A stretch of 64,000 bases of DNA from Bradyrhizobium archetypum. GTDB lineage: Bacteria; Pseudomonadota; Alphaproteobacteria; Rhizobiales; Xanthobacteraceae. Under the pieces are notes generated by a model. That model saw only the letters and a list, made by a program, of their open reading frames with translations, made no database searches and was not told the origin of the DNA. The stretch lies in assembly GCF_013114835.1 (NCBI RefSeq), contig NZ_JAAVLW010000007.1:62001-126000 (forward strand), read 5' to 3'. Position 1 is the first letter of the stretch. The number at the start of each line of letters is the position of its first letter. This document shows positions 15,067-23,801 of the stretch, piece after piece. A program made the position numbers and the translations under genes.

Positions 15067-16560
15067 TCAGTCAAAGTCCCGAAAACCCGGCCGCGAGCAG
15101 ATCGGCGGCTGGCGACGCAACCAGGCGAGATCCGGAACAGGGCGCGCCGTCTCCGGATTGGCGCCAAGCAGCGCCTCGATCTCGCGGGCAACCGAAAGTG
15201 TCGCGGTGTCGCCGCCGCGTGGGCCGATGATCTGGATGCCGAACGGCAATCCGGCGCCGTCGCGGCCGGCCGGTATCGCCACCGCCGGATGCCCGGCATT
15301 GGTCACCGCATAGGCTAGCGCCAGCCAGTGGAAATAGGTTTTGGTCGCTACGCCGTCGATCATGGCCGGGTAGAGTTCCGACCACGGCCGCGGGCTGATC
15401 GTGACCGCCGGGGCAATGACAAAATCGTGCTCGCCGAAGAATTGCTGCCAGCTTCGATAGAGCAACGTCTGCAGCGAGAGCGCGCGCGCGACATCGAGCG
15501 CGGAATATCCGAGGCCCTCGGCGATGTTGTCGCGAATGTTGGGGCCGACCTTGTCAGGATATTTCTCGACGAGTTCGCGGTGGCGGCCGAGGAATGCGAC
15601 GGCGCGCAAGACGCGGAATACTTCATCGGCATCGCTGCAGTCGGGGTGCCTCCATTCGAGGCTGCGGAACGACGATCTGAGTGTCGCGAGCTTCTTCCTG
15701 AACGTCTCGGCAATGGCGCGCTCCGTCGGCGCAAATCCGAAATCGGTGGTCGCCGCGATACGCAAGGTGGCGAGATCGGTCCCCGGCGGATTGCGATAGG
15801 CGGTGCGCACGGGTGTTCCGCCGGCATGGAGGATCGTCGACAGCGGATCGCGCGCGTCGCGGTCCAGCATGCAGGAAAGCATCAGGCAGGCGTCGGATAC
15901 GGTTCTTGCCATCGGCCCGAGCTGCGAGATCTGCAGCCAGGCCATGTTGCGGCTGTTGCTGGCGATCAGTCCGGGCGAGGGCCGGAAGCCCACGACACCG
16001 CAGAATGCAGCGGGATTCCTGACCGAGCCGCCGGTGTCCGAGCCGGTCGCCAGCGGCACCATGCCGGTGGCGAGCGCCACCGCCGATCCACCGGACGAGC
16101 CGGCAGCGGAGCGTTCGGGATCGAACGGGTTGCCGGTGGCGCCATGAAGCGCGTTGCGGGTGTTGCCGCCCGCACCCCATTCGGGGACGTTGGTCTTGCC
16201 GACGACGATGGCGCCGGCGCGCTTGAGCATTGCGACGATCGCCTCATCCTCAGCCGCGACATTGTCCGCGAACAGCACGCTGCCAAAACTCGTCGGCAGC
16301 CCCTTGGCGTCGATCAGGTCCTTGACGCCGAGAGGAAGCCCGTGCAGCGGTCCGAGGTCGTCGCCGCGCATCACGGCAGCTTCGCTCTCCCGGGCCGCTC
16401 CGCGCGCCGTATCGAACGAGCGCGCGATGATCGCGTTCACCGCGGGATCGATCTCCTCGATACGCCGGATGCAACTGTCCATTAGTTCGACCGGCGAAAG
16501 CTTGCGTTCGCCGATCAGCGCCCGGGCCGTTACCGCGGGCAGATCGCACGGCTCGGTCAT
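15067..16560 (-). CDS. amidase (amidase-signature family)
   Basis: A 497-residue cytosolic amidase hydrolysing a C-N amide bond; substrate unknown. The Ser-cisSer-Lys triad is visible: K80 in LGVKDLID, S155 in AAGSSGGSA and nucleophile S179 in GSDTGGSVRNP. The C-terminal part has GHPAVAIPAG and LPFGIQIIG typical of the family. No signal peptide. It starts 7 nt after the end of the TctC binding-protein gene on the same strand, so the two are probably co-transcribed, suggesting a transported amide as substrate (inference). Confidence 0.93.
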   Translation of the reverse strand: MTEPCDLPAVTARALIGERKLSPVELMDSCIRRIEEIDPAVNAIIARSFDTARGAARESEAAVMRGDDLGPLHGLPLGVKDLIDAKGLPTSFGSVLFADNVAAEDEAIVAMLKRAGAIVVGKTNVPEWGAGGNTRNALHGATGNPFDPERSAAGSSGGSAVALATGMVPLATGSDTGGSVRNPAAFCGVVGFRPSPGLIASNSRNMAWLQISQLGPMARTVSDACLMLSCMLDRDARDPLSTILHAGGTPVRTAYRNPPGTDLATLRIAATTDFGFAPTERAIAETFRKKLATLRSSFRSLEWRHPDCSDADEVFRVLRAVAFLGRHRELVEKYPDKVGPNIRDNIAEGLGYSALDVARALSLQTLLYRSWQQFFGEHDFVIAPAVTISPRPWSELYPAMIDGVATKTYFHWLALAYAVTNAGHPAVAIPAGRDGAGLPFGIQIIGPRGGDTATLSVAREIEALLGANPETARPVPDLAWLRRQPPICSRPGFRDFD

Positions 16561-16567
16561 GTCAGGA

Positions 16568-17545
16568 TTACTCTTCCTTGATCCCGCCCTGGCGGGCCAG
16601 TTCCTTCATTGCAGCCGTTTCCTCGGCGATGAAGCCGGGCCAATCCGAATAGCGCTTGAAGGCGGCTTCATACCCGACCTTCTGGAAGCGCTCGATCACC
16701 GAAGGGCTTGCGATGGCTTCTTCCAGCGCCGAGGCAAGGCGGTCGCGAATGGCTGGCGGAATTCCCTTGGGCGCGACCACGGTGCCCCAGGAGACGAAGT
16801 CGATATTGGGATAGCCGAGTTCGGCCAGCGTCGGAACGTCGGGAAGGAGCGATGAGCGTTTAGCGGAGAACACCGCGAGCGGGCGAACCACACCGGATTC
16901 AAGCAGTGGCCTGATCGCGATCACGGTGTCCACGTGATACTCGATATGCTTGCCCATCAGGTCGTTCATCGCCGGCGCGCTGCCCTTGTAGGGTAGATGC
17001 ACCATCTTGATGCCGGCGCTCGATTTGAAGAGCTCGCCGGCAAAATGCGAAGTGGTTGCCACGCCGTAGGAGGCAAGCGATAGCTTGTCGGGATTGGCCT
17101 TGGCTGCGGCGACCAGCGCCGCGACGTCCTTGATCGGATTATCGCGATGGGTCACCAGCACCATAGCCAGAGTGCCGGTCTGGGCTATGGGTTCGAAATC
17201 CTTCGCGCTGTCGTAGGGCACGTTCTCCTTCACCGCATGCTGCAGGGTGAAGGTCGAGTTCGAGCTGGAGAACAGGGTGTAGCCGTCAGGTGCCGCGTGG
17301 GCCACCTCCTTGGCGGCGATGGTTGTACCGCCGCCGGGGCGATTGAGCACGATCACAGGCTTGCCCAGACGTGCTTCGAGCTCGCCGGCCAGGATACGGC
17401 CCACGACATCGGAGGCTCCGCCCGCGGGGAATGGCACGATCAACTGCAGCGGCTTTTCGGGATAGCCACCTTGTGCAGTTGCGATCGAAGCACAATCCAG
17501 TACACAGGCCGACGCGATCGCGGCCGCCAGAAACTTACGCAACAT
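16568..17545 (-). CDS. TctC/Bug-family periplasmic substrate-binding protein
   Basis: A 325-residue protein with a signal peptide (about residues 1-24, ending ASIATAQG) and the Bug-family hallmarks YPEKPLQLIVPFPAGGASDVVGRIL and VIVLNRPGGGTT, which bind carboxylates in the cleft. These proteins normally serve TctAB tripartite tricarboxylate transporters; no TctA or TctB gene is in the window, so it is an orphan binding protein, as is common for this family. Upstream of and tightly linked to the amidase. Confidence 0.93.
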   Translation of the reverse strand: MLRKFLAAAIASACVLDCASIATAQGGYPEKPLQLIVPFPAGGASDVVGRILAGELEARLGKPVIVLNRPGGGTTIAAKEVAHAAPDGYTLFSSSNSTFTLQHAVKENVPYDSAKDFEPIAQTGTLAMVLVTHRDNPIKDVAALVAAAKANPDKLSLASYGVATTSHFAGELFKSSAGIKMVHLPYKGSAPAMNDLMGKHIEYHVDTVIAIRPLLESGVVRPLAVFSAKRSSLLPDVPTLAELGYPNIDFVSWGTVVAPKGIPPAIRDRLASALEEAIASPSVIERFQKVGYEAAFKRYSDWPGFIAEETAAMKELARQGGIKEE

Positions 17546-17673
17546 GTCGAAACAGGCCTCCCGTCTTCCTTGACCCCTGGCAATTCGCGCCGGGGTTTTC
17601 GGCGACAGCCATCCCGGATCGATGGAATAGGCTCCCCTGAATCGACCTTGCGATCAACCCTGTTGTTTGGTCG

Positions 17674-18687
17674 CTACCATCCCTCCAGCACAATCTTGCC
17701 GCGCGACTTGCCGCTTTCCAAAAGTGCGTGCGCGCGCTTGAGGTTAGCTGCGTTGATGGTACCAAAAGTCTGGTCGAGCGTGGTGCGCAGCACGCCCTTG
17801 TCGAGCAGATCTGCCACGTCGTTGAGCAGATGATGCTGCGCGATCATGTCAGGCGTCTGGAACGACGAGCGCGTGAACATCGATTCCCAGTGGATCGAGA
17901 CCGCCTTGCCCTTGAAGGCGGAAACGGTGAATTCCGGCGGGTCATCGATCAGGCCGAACTTGCCTTGTGGCGCGATGAATTCGGCGATCGCCTTGTAGTG
18001 CTGGTCGGTGAAGGTGAGGCTTGCGACGAGGGCAACCGGCGGCACCTTCAGCTTTTCGATCTGCTCCTTCATCGATTGGGAATGATCGATCACGGCGTGC
18101 GCGCCGAGATCGAGACACCATTTTTGCGATTCGGGGCGCGTGGCGGTGGCGACCACTGTGAGCCCGGTGAGACGGCGCGCGAGCTGGATCAGGATCGAAC
18201 CGACGCCGCCGGCGCCGCCGATAATCAGCAGCGTGCGTGGATCGAGGCTCTTGCCCGGTACGGCGCCGAGCCGGTCGAACAGTAATTCCCAGGCGGTGAT
18301 CGAGGTCAGCGGCAAGGCGGCGGCCTGCGCGAACGACAGCGACTTCGGCTTCCTGCCGACGATGCGTTCATCGACCAGATGAAACTCCGCATTGGTGCCC
18401 TGACGCAGGATCGAGCCGGCGTAAAACACCTCATCGCCCGCCTTGAACAGCGTGACGTCGGGACCGACGGCATCGACGATGCCCGCGGCGTCATAGCCCA
18501 GGATTTTGGTCTCGCCCTCGGGTGGGGCAGCGCGCTTGCGGACTTTGTAATCGACCGGATTGGCCGAGATCGCTTTGACCGCGACGCGGATATCGCGGCC
18601 CTTCGGTTCCGGCTTGGCGGTCTCGAAGTCGATCAGCGCATTGGCGTCCTCGATGGGGAGCGATTTTTGGTATCCGACGGCCTTCAT
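17674..18687 (-). CDS. zinc-binding-type alcohol dehydrogenase / quinone oxidoreductase
   Basis: A 337-residue MDR-superfamily NAD(P)H oxidoreductase. The N-terminal GroES-like domain has ISANPVDYKVRKRAAP and ILGYDAAGIVDAVG; the Rossmann domain has LLIIGGAGGVGSILIQLAR (about residues 150-170). The zinc ligands of true alcohol dehydrogenases are not evident, so a quinone or enal reductase is more likely. The start at 18687 has AGGAGG about 7 nt upstream; the open frame runs 8 codons further. Divergent from an HxlR regulator 130 nt away, which suggests control by that regulator. Confidence 0.9.
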   Translation of the reverse strand: MKAVGYQKSLPIEDANALIDFETAKPEPKGRDIRVAVKAISANPVDYKVRKRAAPPEGETKILGYDAAGIVDAVGPDVTLFKAGDEVFYAGSILRQGTNAEFHLVDERIVGRKPKSLSFAQAAALPLTSITAWELLFDRLGAVPGKSLDPRTLLIIGGAGGVGSILIQLARRLTGLTVVATATRPESQKWCLDLGAHAVIDHSQSMKEQIEKLKVPPVALVASLTFTDQHYKAIAEFIAPQGKFGLIDDPPEFTVSAFKGKAVSIHWESMFTRSSFQTPDMIAQHHLLNDVADLLDKGVLRTTLDQTFGTINAANLKRAHALLESGKSRGKIVLEGW

Positions 18688-18817
18688 GTCCGTGCCTCCT
18701 GGCTGGTGCAAATCATTCCCGGCCTAACTGTCGCGGTGGCGTCCTCTTGGCAAGTACTGTAAATTCGGGGAACTAGTCCCTGTTTGGATACTATTGGTAA
18801 ACCTCCAGGAAAACCTC
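18688..18817. promoter_or_regulatory. divergent control region, oxidoreductase and HxlR gene
   Basis: The 130-nt space between the divergent starts holds AGTACT (18753-18758), ACTAGT (18772-18777) and ATACTAT (18788-18794), spaced about 19 and 16 nt apart in an AT-richer stretch. DUF24/HxlR regulators bind dyads with TACT/AGTA half-sites, so these are candidate operators. No convincing -35/-10 pair could be fixed by eye for either gene. Confidence 0.45.
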
Positions 18818-19195
18818 ATGAAACGGCGGAATTTCGCCCGTCGGCCGGGCTGCGCGGTGGAAGCCACGCTCGACCTGATCGACGGCAAGTGGAAAGGTGT
18901 GATCCTGTTCCATCTGCAGGCCGGCACCCAGCGCTTCGGGGAGTTGCGGCGACGGATGCCCGGGATTACCCAGCGCATGCTGACCAAGCAGCTTCGCGCG
19001 CTGGAGGACGACAAGCTCGTGATCCGCAAGGTCTATGCCGAGGTGCCGCCGCGGGTCGAATACACGCTGTCGGAGATCGGCGAGAGCCTGCGGCCCGTGA
19101 TCGAGACGCTCAGGGCATGGGGCGAGGGCCATCAGGAAAGGCTTTCCTGCGGGCCCGCGCCAGACGCCGTCAAAGCATCCGATCGCGCCGCCTAG
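18818..19195 (+). CDS. HxlR (DUF24) family transcriptional regulator
   Basis: A 125-residue winged-helix protein: GCAVEATLDLIDGKWKGVILFHL, RFGELRRRMPGITQRMLTKQLRALEDDKLV and the wing RVEYTLSEIGESL are the HxlR pattern. A single N-terminal cysteine (C12, in RPGCAVE) sits where redox-sensing HxlR regulators such as YodB, HypR and QorR have their sensor cysteine. The ATG at 18818 follows CCAGGAA; a TTG 8 codons upstream is an alternative. Divergent from a quinone-oxidoreductase-like gene, the same arrangement as qorR-qor2 in Corynebacterium. Confidence 0.93.
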   Translation: MKRRNFARRPGCAVEATLDLIDGKWKGVILFHLQAGTQRFGELRRRMPGITQRMLTKQLRALEDDKLVIRKVYAEVPPRVEYTLSEIGESLRPVIETLRAWGEGHQERLSCGPAPDAVKASDRAA

Positions 19196-19278
19196 CTGCC
19201 GTCATGGTGTACCGCTTTATCTTCTCTCGTTGCCGCCGCGCATCTATATGTCAGGCGCTAATTTCCAGGATTTTCGAG

Positions 19279-20673
19279 ATGAGTTTGATCCGCTTCTTCG
19301 CTCTGCTGCTGGCTTCAGTGGTCGTTGCAACGCCGGCGCTGGCACAGGACCGCCGCGTGCCGACCTCGGGCGCCGAGCTCAGGCTATCCTATGCGCCGAT
19401 CGTGCAGCGGGCGCAGCCGGCGGTGGTGAACGTCTACGCCGCGAAGACCGTGCAGAACCGCAACCCGCTTTTGGACGATCCGATCTTCCGCCGCTTCTTC
19501 GGCGTGCCCGGTCAGCAGCCCGAACAGATGCAGCGCTCGCTCGGCTCCGGTGTGATGGTCGATGCGACGGGGCTCGTCGTCACCAACAATCACGTCATCG
19601 AGGGCGCCGATCAGGTCAAGATCTCGTTGGCCGACAAACGCGAGTTCGAGGCCGAGATCGTGCTCAAGGACAGCCGCACGGATCTCGCCGTGCTGCGCGT
19701 GAAAGACGGCCGGGAAAAGTTCGCTACGCTCGACTTTGCCAATTCCGATGAATTGCTGGTTGGCGACGTCGTGCTCGCGATCGGCAATCCCTTCGGCGTT
19801 GGTCAGACCGTGACGCACGGCATCGTCTCGGCGCTGGCGCGCACGCAGGTCGGCATCACCGACTACCAGTTCTTCATCCAGACCGATGCCGCGATCAATC
19901 CCGGCAATTCCGGCGGCGCCCTGGTCGACATGGCGGGCAAGCTGGTCGGCATCAACACCGCGATCTTCTCGCGCTCCGGCGGCTCGCAGGGCATCGGGTT
20001 TGCGATTCCCGCCAACATGGTGCGCGTGGTCGTGGCCTCCGCGAAAAGCGGCGGCAAGGCGGTGAAGCGGCCGTGGCTCGGCGCCAAGCTGCAGGCGGTG
20101 ACGCCCGAAATCGCCGAGACGCTGGGCCTGAAACTGCCGAACGGGGCCCTGATCGCCAATGTCACGCCGAACAGTCCGGCCGCGCGCGCCGGACTGAAGC
20201 CGTCGGATCTGATCGTCGGAATCGAAGGGCAGACGATCGACGATCCCAACGCGTTCGACTACCGATTCGCCACCCGCCAGCTTGGCGGCGCCGCGCAGAT
20301 CGATGTGCAGCGCGCCGGAAAGATCATCAAGGTTACGGTGCCGCTGGAGACTGCCCCCGACACCAACCGCGATGAAATCGTGCTCACGGGCCGTTCGCCG
20401 TTCCAGGGCGCCAAGGTGGCCAATATTTCGCCCGCGATTGCCGACGAATTGCATCTGGATGCCCAAGCCGAAGGCGTCGTGGTGATCGACCTCGCCGACG
20501 ACGGCACCGCGGCAAGCGTCGGCTTCCAGAAGGGCGACATCATCCTTGCGGTCAACAACCAGAAGATCAGCAAGACCAGCGACCTCGACAAGGCATCGAA
20601 AGCCGGCTCCAGGTTGTGGCGCATCGTCGTGGTGCGCGGCGGCCAGCAGATCAACGTGACGCTGGGCGGATGA
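19279..20673 (+). CDS. periplasmic DegP/HtrA-type serine protease
   Basis: A 464-residue periplasmic protease/chaperone. Residues 1-22 are a signal peptide (ATPALAQ). The trypsin-like domain has the full triad: H105 in TNNHVIEGAD, D135 in DSRTDLAVL and S211 in NPGNSGGALV. Two PDZ domains follow (about 265-355 and 375-460). The open frame extends 165 codons upstream, but that part reads the HxlR gene in another frame and lacks a signal peptide, so ATG 19279 is chosen. The stop overlaps rarA by 4 nt (ATGA). It is a degP/degQ-type paralogue; which one cannot be decided. Confidence 0.95.
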   Translation: MSLIRFFALLLASVVVATPALAQDRRVPTSGAELRLSYAPIVQRAQPAVVNVYAAKTVQNRNPLLDDPIFRRFFGVPGQQPEQMQRSLGSGVMVDATGLVVTNNHVIEGADQVKISLADKREFEAEIVLKDSRTDLAVLRVKDGREKFATLDFANSDELLVGDVVLAIGNPFGVGQTVTHGIVSALARTQVGITDYQFFIQTDAAINPGNSGGALVDMAGKLVGINTAIFSRSGGSQGIGFAIPANMVRVVVASAKSGGKAVKRPWLGAKLQAVTPEIAETLGLKLPNGALIANVTPNSPAARAGLKPSDLIVGIEGQTIDDPNAFDYRFATRQLGGAAQIDVQRAGKIIKVTVPLETAPDTNRDEIVLTGRSPFQGAKVANISPAIADELHLDAQAEGVVVIDLADDGTAASVGFQKGDIILAVNNQKISKTSDLDKASKAGSRLWRIVVVRGGQQINVTLGG

Positions 20674-22007
20674 GCCCGAAGAAACCACGCGAAGCTGCCA
20701 ACCTCTTTGCTGCGGCAGGGATGGAAGAGGATGCGCCGCGTCCACTTCCCGACCGGCTGCGCCCGCGCTCGCTCGCCGATGTCGTCGGACAGGATCACAT
20801 CCTCGGTCCCGACGGGGCGCTGACGCGGATGCTGGAGACGCGCACGCTGGGCTCGCTGGTGTTCTGGGGGCCGCCCGGCACCGGCAAGACCACGGTGGCG
20901 CGGCTGCTGGCTGACGCGACCGAATTGCACTTCGAGCAGATTTCGGCGGTGTTTTCCGGCGTCGCCGACCTCAAGAAGGTGTTCGACGCGGCGCGCGCGC
21001 GGCGCGAGACGGGCAAGGGCACGCTGTTGTTCGTCGACGAGGTGCACAGATTCAACCGCGCCCAGCAGGACTCATTTCTGCCTGTGATGGAAGACGGCAC
21101 CGTGGTGCTGGTCGGCGCCACCACTGAAAATCCGTCGTTCGAGCTCAACGCCGCGCTGCTGTCGCGGGCGCGGGTGCTGGTATTTCACTCGCTCGATGCC
21201 GTCGCAATCGAAAAACTCTTTGTGCATGCGGAGAAGGTCGAGGGTCGAAAGCTGCCGCTCGATGCGGAGGCGCGCGCCGTGCTGGTCCGCATGGCCGACG
21301 GCGACGGCCGCGCCGCGCTGACGCTGGCCGAGGAAGTCTGGCGTGCCGCGCGCAAGGACGAGATATTCAACGCCGCGCAGTTGCAGGAAATCCTGCAGCG
21401 CCGCGCGCCGATCTACGACAAATCCGCCGACGGCCACTACAACCTGATCTCGGCGTTGCATAAGTCCGTGCGCGGCTCCGATCCCGATGCCGCGCTGTAC
21501 TATCTCGCGCGCATGCTGGATGCCGGCGAAGACCCGCTGTTCCTGGCGCGGCGCGTGGTCCGTATGGCGGTGGAGGACATCGGGCTTGCCGATCCGCAGG
21601 CGCTGGTGATCTGCAACGCCGCCAAGGATGCGTTCGACTTCCTCGGCCACCCGGAGGGCGAGCTCGCGATCGCGCAGGCCGTGATCTACCTCGCCACCGC
21701 GCCGAAATCGAACGCCGCCTACAAGGCCTTTGGCGCGGCGATGCGCACGGCGAAGGAGGGCGGCTCGCTATTGCCGCCAAAGCATATTCTCAATTCGCCG
21801 ACCAGGCTGATGAAGTCGGAAGGCTATGGCGCCGGCTACGAATACGATCACGACGCGCCGGACGCCTTCTCCGGCCAGGATTACTTCCCGGAAGCGCTGG
21901 GACGGCAGACGTTTTACGATCCGCCCGATCGCGGCTTCGAGCGTGAGATCCGTAAGCGGCTGGATTATTGGGCAAAGCTGCGCAGGGAACGGGACAAGCG
22001 CGAATGA
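20670..22007 (+). CDS. rarA: replication-associated recombination protein A (AAA+ ATPase)
   Basis: A 445-residue RarA/MgsA clamp-loader-like ATPase acting at stalled replication forks. Walker A GPPGTGKTT (about 67-75), Walker B LLFVDEVHRFNRAQQD (119-134) and sensor-1 GATTENPSFELN (149-160) are intact; the C-terminal domain has YHLISALHKS-type (YNLISALHKSVRGSDPDAALYYL) and YGAGYEYDHDAPDAF segments typical of RarA. The start overlaps the protease stop (ATGA) and the stop overlaps the next gene (ATGA), so three genes are translationally coupled. Confidence 0.97.
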   Translation: MSPKKPREAANLFAAAGMEEDAPRPLPDRLRPRSLADVVGQDHILGPDGALTRMLETRTLGSLVFWGPPGTGKTTVARLLADATELHFEQISAVFSGVADLKKVFDAARARRETGKGTLLFVDEVHRFNRAQQDSFLPVMEDGTVVLVGATTENPSFELNAALLSRARVLVFHSLDAVAIEKLFVHAEKVEGRKLPLDAEARAVLVRMADGDGRAALTLAEEVWRAARKDEIFNAAQLQEILQRRAPIYDKSADGHYNLISALHKSVRGSDPDAALYYLARMLDAGEDPLFLARRVVRMAVEDIGLADPQALVICNAAKDAFDFLGHPEGELAIAQAVIYLATAPKSNAAYKAFGAAMRTAKEGGSLLPPKHILNSPTRLMKSEGYGAGYEYDHDAPDAFSGQDYFPEALGRQTFYDPPDRGFEREIRKRLDYWAKLRRERDKRE

Positions 22008-22714
22008 AAAATGTCGGAAAGTATTTTGCGGCAGTCGGGGTCGTGGCCTTCGCTATACTGGCGTCGACGCTGCCTGCAGCCGCGGAGTCGGTCGAGGTGG
22101 CGCCCGGCGTGCAGGTGACGAAGCGAACCTATGCAGCAGCGCCTGTCAACGAGCAGCCATTCTTTGGGTTTGCGGCCAAGAGCACCGAAGACAAGGCTGG
22201 CGATGAGAAATTCGTGAGCGCCATTGTCGGAGCCACCGGTTCGCGTGAAAAGGCTTTTGACGAAACAACCTTGCGCGCGTGGCGCGCGGTCAATGCCGGC
22301 AAGATTCGCGAGGCCGCGCTGCGGTTTAACCAGGCGTTTCTCATTTTACCCGAGCAGAGTGCCGTCTATCACGGCTTCGCAGTCGTCGCGCAGTTTCGCT
22401 TCAACGACCTCGAAGCCGCGGACGAACTCTTCAAGGTCGCGCTCAAGCAGCCCAATCCGGTGAAGGCGCTCAGGGCCGACTATGGCCGCATGTTGCTGAT
22501 CGCGAAGCGCCCACGCGATGCGCAGCCCGTGCTGGAGCAGGCAGTCAAGGATGCGCCGGATTTCGGCGACGCCTGGACCAATCTCGCCATCGCGCGCTTC
22601 CAGAATGGTGACGCGGCGGCCTGCGCAGCGGTGGAGGAAGCCGCCAAGAAGCGTCCGTCCAACAATTCCGGGGCCGACCTGACCGCGGTGAGAAACGCCG
22701 CGCACTGTAAATAG
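22004..22714 (+). CDS. secreted TPR-repeat protein
   Basis: A 236-residue protein with a signal peptide (about residues 1-27, ending LPAAAES). The second half is helical with tetratricopeptide-like units: AWRAVNAGKIREAALRFNQAF, VVAQFRFNDLEAADELFKVAL, MLLIAKRPRDAQPVLEQAV and AWTNLAIARFQNGDAAAC. Probably a periplasmic scaffold; no partner is evident beyond the coupled degP-type and rarA genes (ATGA overlap). The frame opens 12 codons upstream, but ATG 22004 gives the signal peptide. Function unknown. Confidence 0.88.
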   Translation: MKNVGKYFAAVGVVAFAILASTLPAAAESVEVAPGVQVTKRTYAAAPVNEQPFFGFAAKSTEDKAGDEKFVSAIVGATGSREKAFDETTLRAWRAVNAGKIREAALRFNQAFLILPEQSAVYHGFAVVAQFRFNDLEAADELFKVALKQPNPVKALRADYGRMLLIAKRPRDAQPVLEQAVKDAPDFGDAWTNLAIARFQNGDAAACAAVEEAAKKRPSNNSGADLTAVRNAAHCK

Positions 22715-22732
22715 CTTCAGTGGCCTTCCGCG

Positions 22733-23020
22733 TCAGCCCGACTTTACTTCGTAGATTCGAATGCTCGAAATGAAAGGGTTGCCTTGCGCCATCTTCTCGG
22801 CGTCGTCTAGCGTTGCCGCGTTGACGATCGTAAAGCCGGTGATGGAGTCGGGTCCGAGCGGAAGGTCCCTTGTTCCCTTTTTCGAGATTTCGCGGCCATT
22901 GCCGAAGCCGCCCATGTCGACGGTATGCGGTTTGGTTGCCTCGAACCATTTGCCCCAGGCCGCCATGATTTCCGGGGTGGGCTTTTCAAATCCGTAGTGC
23001 AGCAGCACAAATTTCTTCAT
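22733..23020 (-). CDS. YciI-like (YCII-related) protein
   Basis: A 95-residue dimeric alpha/beta-barrel protein: MKKFVLLHYGFEKPTPEIMAAWGKWFE, DMGGFGNGREI and TGFTIVNAATLDDAEKMAQGNPF fit YCII-related proteins, often of the PhnB/DGPF type with unknown activity. The start at 23020 is chosen because AAAAGGAG lies about 8 nt upstream; the frame opens 38 codons further. It is the last gene of an apparent operon with the HxlR regulator and a membrane protein. Confidence 0.85.
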   Translation of the reverse strand: MKKFVLLHYGFEKPTPEIMAAWGKWFEATKPHTVDMGGFGNGREISKKGTRDLPLGPDSITGFTIVNAATLDDAEKMAQGNPFISSIRIYEVKSG

Positions 23021-23096
23021 GCTCAACTCCTTTTCACCGACCGGGGTCGTTGCTTCTTCTTTGACGACGGCGGATTTCGTCCACCGGTGCCTCCGC

Positions 23097-23777
23097 TCAG
23101 TTTGCAGCGGGCGTTGCGCGCCGGCGTTCCGCAAGGTCGAATAAAAACGGAAGCTTGCGGACGATCGCCACGGCGCCGCTTACCCTGGCGCGCTTCGCCT
23201 CGATCGCGTCCCGCAGCGAGACGCTCATTCCGACAATCTGGAGCACCGCATCGAACGGAGCTTCCAGCGTCCCCTTGCAGTCGGCAATGCCCCTCTGAAT
23301 AGCGGTGCCGATGCCGCTGCCCGCGATGGTGAAGCCTGCCGATTTCTTGCCATGGGTGACCACGAGGCCGACCCTGACTTCCGGCACCGGTGAGCGCTTC
23401 GCAATGGCGTCAAGGCCCAGCAGCACCCAATCCGGCTCGAACGTGTCGCCGGGCACGGGAGGGAACAGGAAATGGCCGCCCCAGCGGATCAGCTCCCGGA
23501 TCGCGGGCTGAACTTCCCGCCCGATCTCGGTCAACTCGTACACTTGCGCGTTGAGAGGAGGCGGCAAGCTAGTTCGCCGCACGACGTTGCACTCGATCAG
23601 GCTGGTGAGGCGCGTTGTCAGCAAGCTGGGGCTCATGCCGTCAAGATGATCCAAGAGATCGCCAAATCGCTTCGGCCCAAGAAGCAGCTCGCGGATGATC
23701 AGGAGAGTCCACCGCTCGCCGATGATCTCCGCCGCGCGGGCAAGCGCGCAGAATTGCGGATAGTGAAGATTGCTCAT
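23097..23777 (-). CDS. HxlR family regulator with C-terminal extension
   Basis: A 226-residue regulator. The N-terminal winged helix (1-100) reads CALARAAEIIGERWTLLIIRELLLG, FGDLLDHLDGMSPSLLTTRLTSLI and AQVYELTEIGREVQPAI, an HxlR domain with Cys10 before the helix. The C-terminal 120 residues look like a small alpha/beta ligand-binding or SCP2-like domain. It lies 24 nt after the membrane-protein gene and 76 nt before the YciI-like gene. The upstream promoter carries TACTA/TAGTA half-sites, so autoregulation is likely (inference). Confidence 0.92.
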   Translation of the reverse strand: MSNLHYPQFCALARAAEIIGERWTLLIIRELLLGPKRFGDLLDHLDGMSPSLLTTRLTSLIECNVVRRTSLPPPLNAQVYELTEIGREVQPAIRELIRWGGHFLFPPVPGDTFEPDWVLLGLDAIAKRSPVPEVRVGLVVTHGKKSAGFTIAGSGIGTAIQRGIADCKGTLEAPFDAVLQIVGMSVSLRDAIEAKRARVSGAVAIVRKLPFLFDLAERRRATPAAN

Positions 23778-23801
23778 GCCTGCGCCGTAGGTTGCTCCAT
23801 G

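Noticed and set aside
15328..16485. A 385-codon + strand frame
   Set aside because: Antisense shadow of the amidase, whose catalytic motifs are intact on the - strand.
18784..20673. A protease start 165 codons upstream of 19279
   Set aside because: The extra part is the HxlR gene out of frame and would bury the signal peptide at 19279.
19384..20745. A 453-codon - strand frame
   Set aside because: Antisense shadow of the DegP-type gene; composition is His/Asp/Arg-rich, typical of reverse GC-rich frames.
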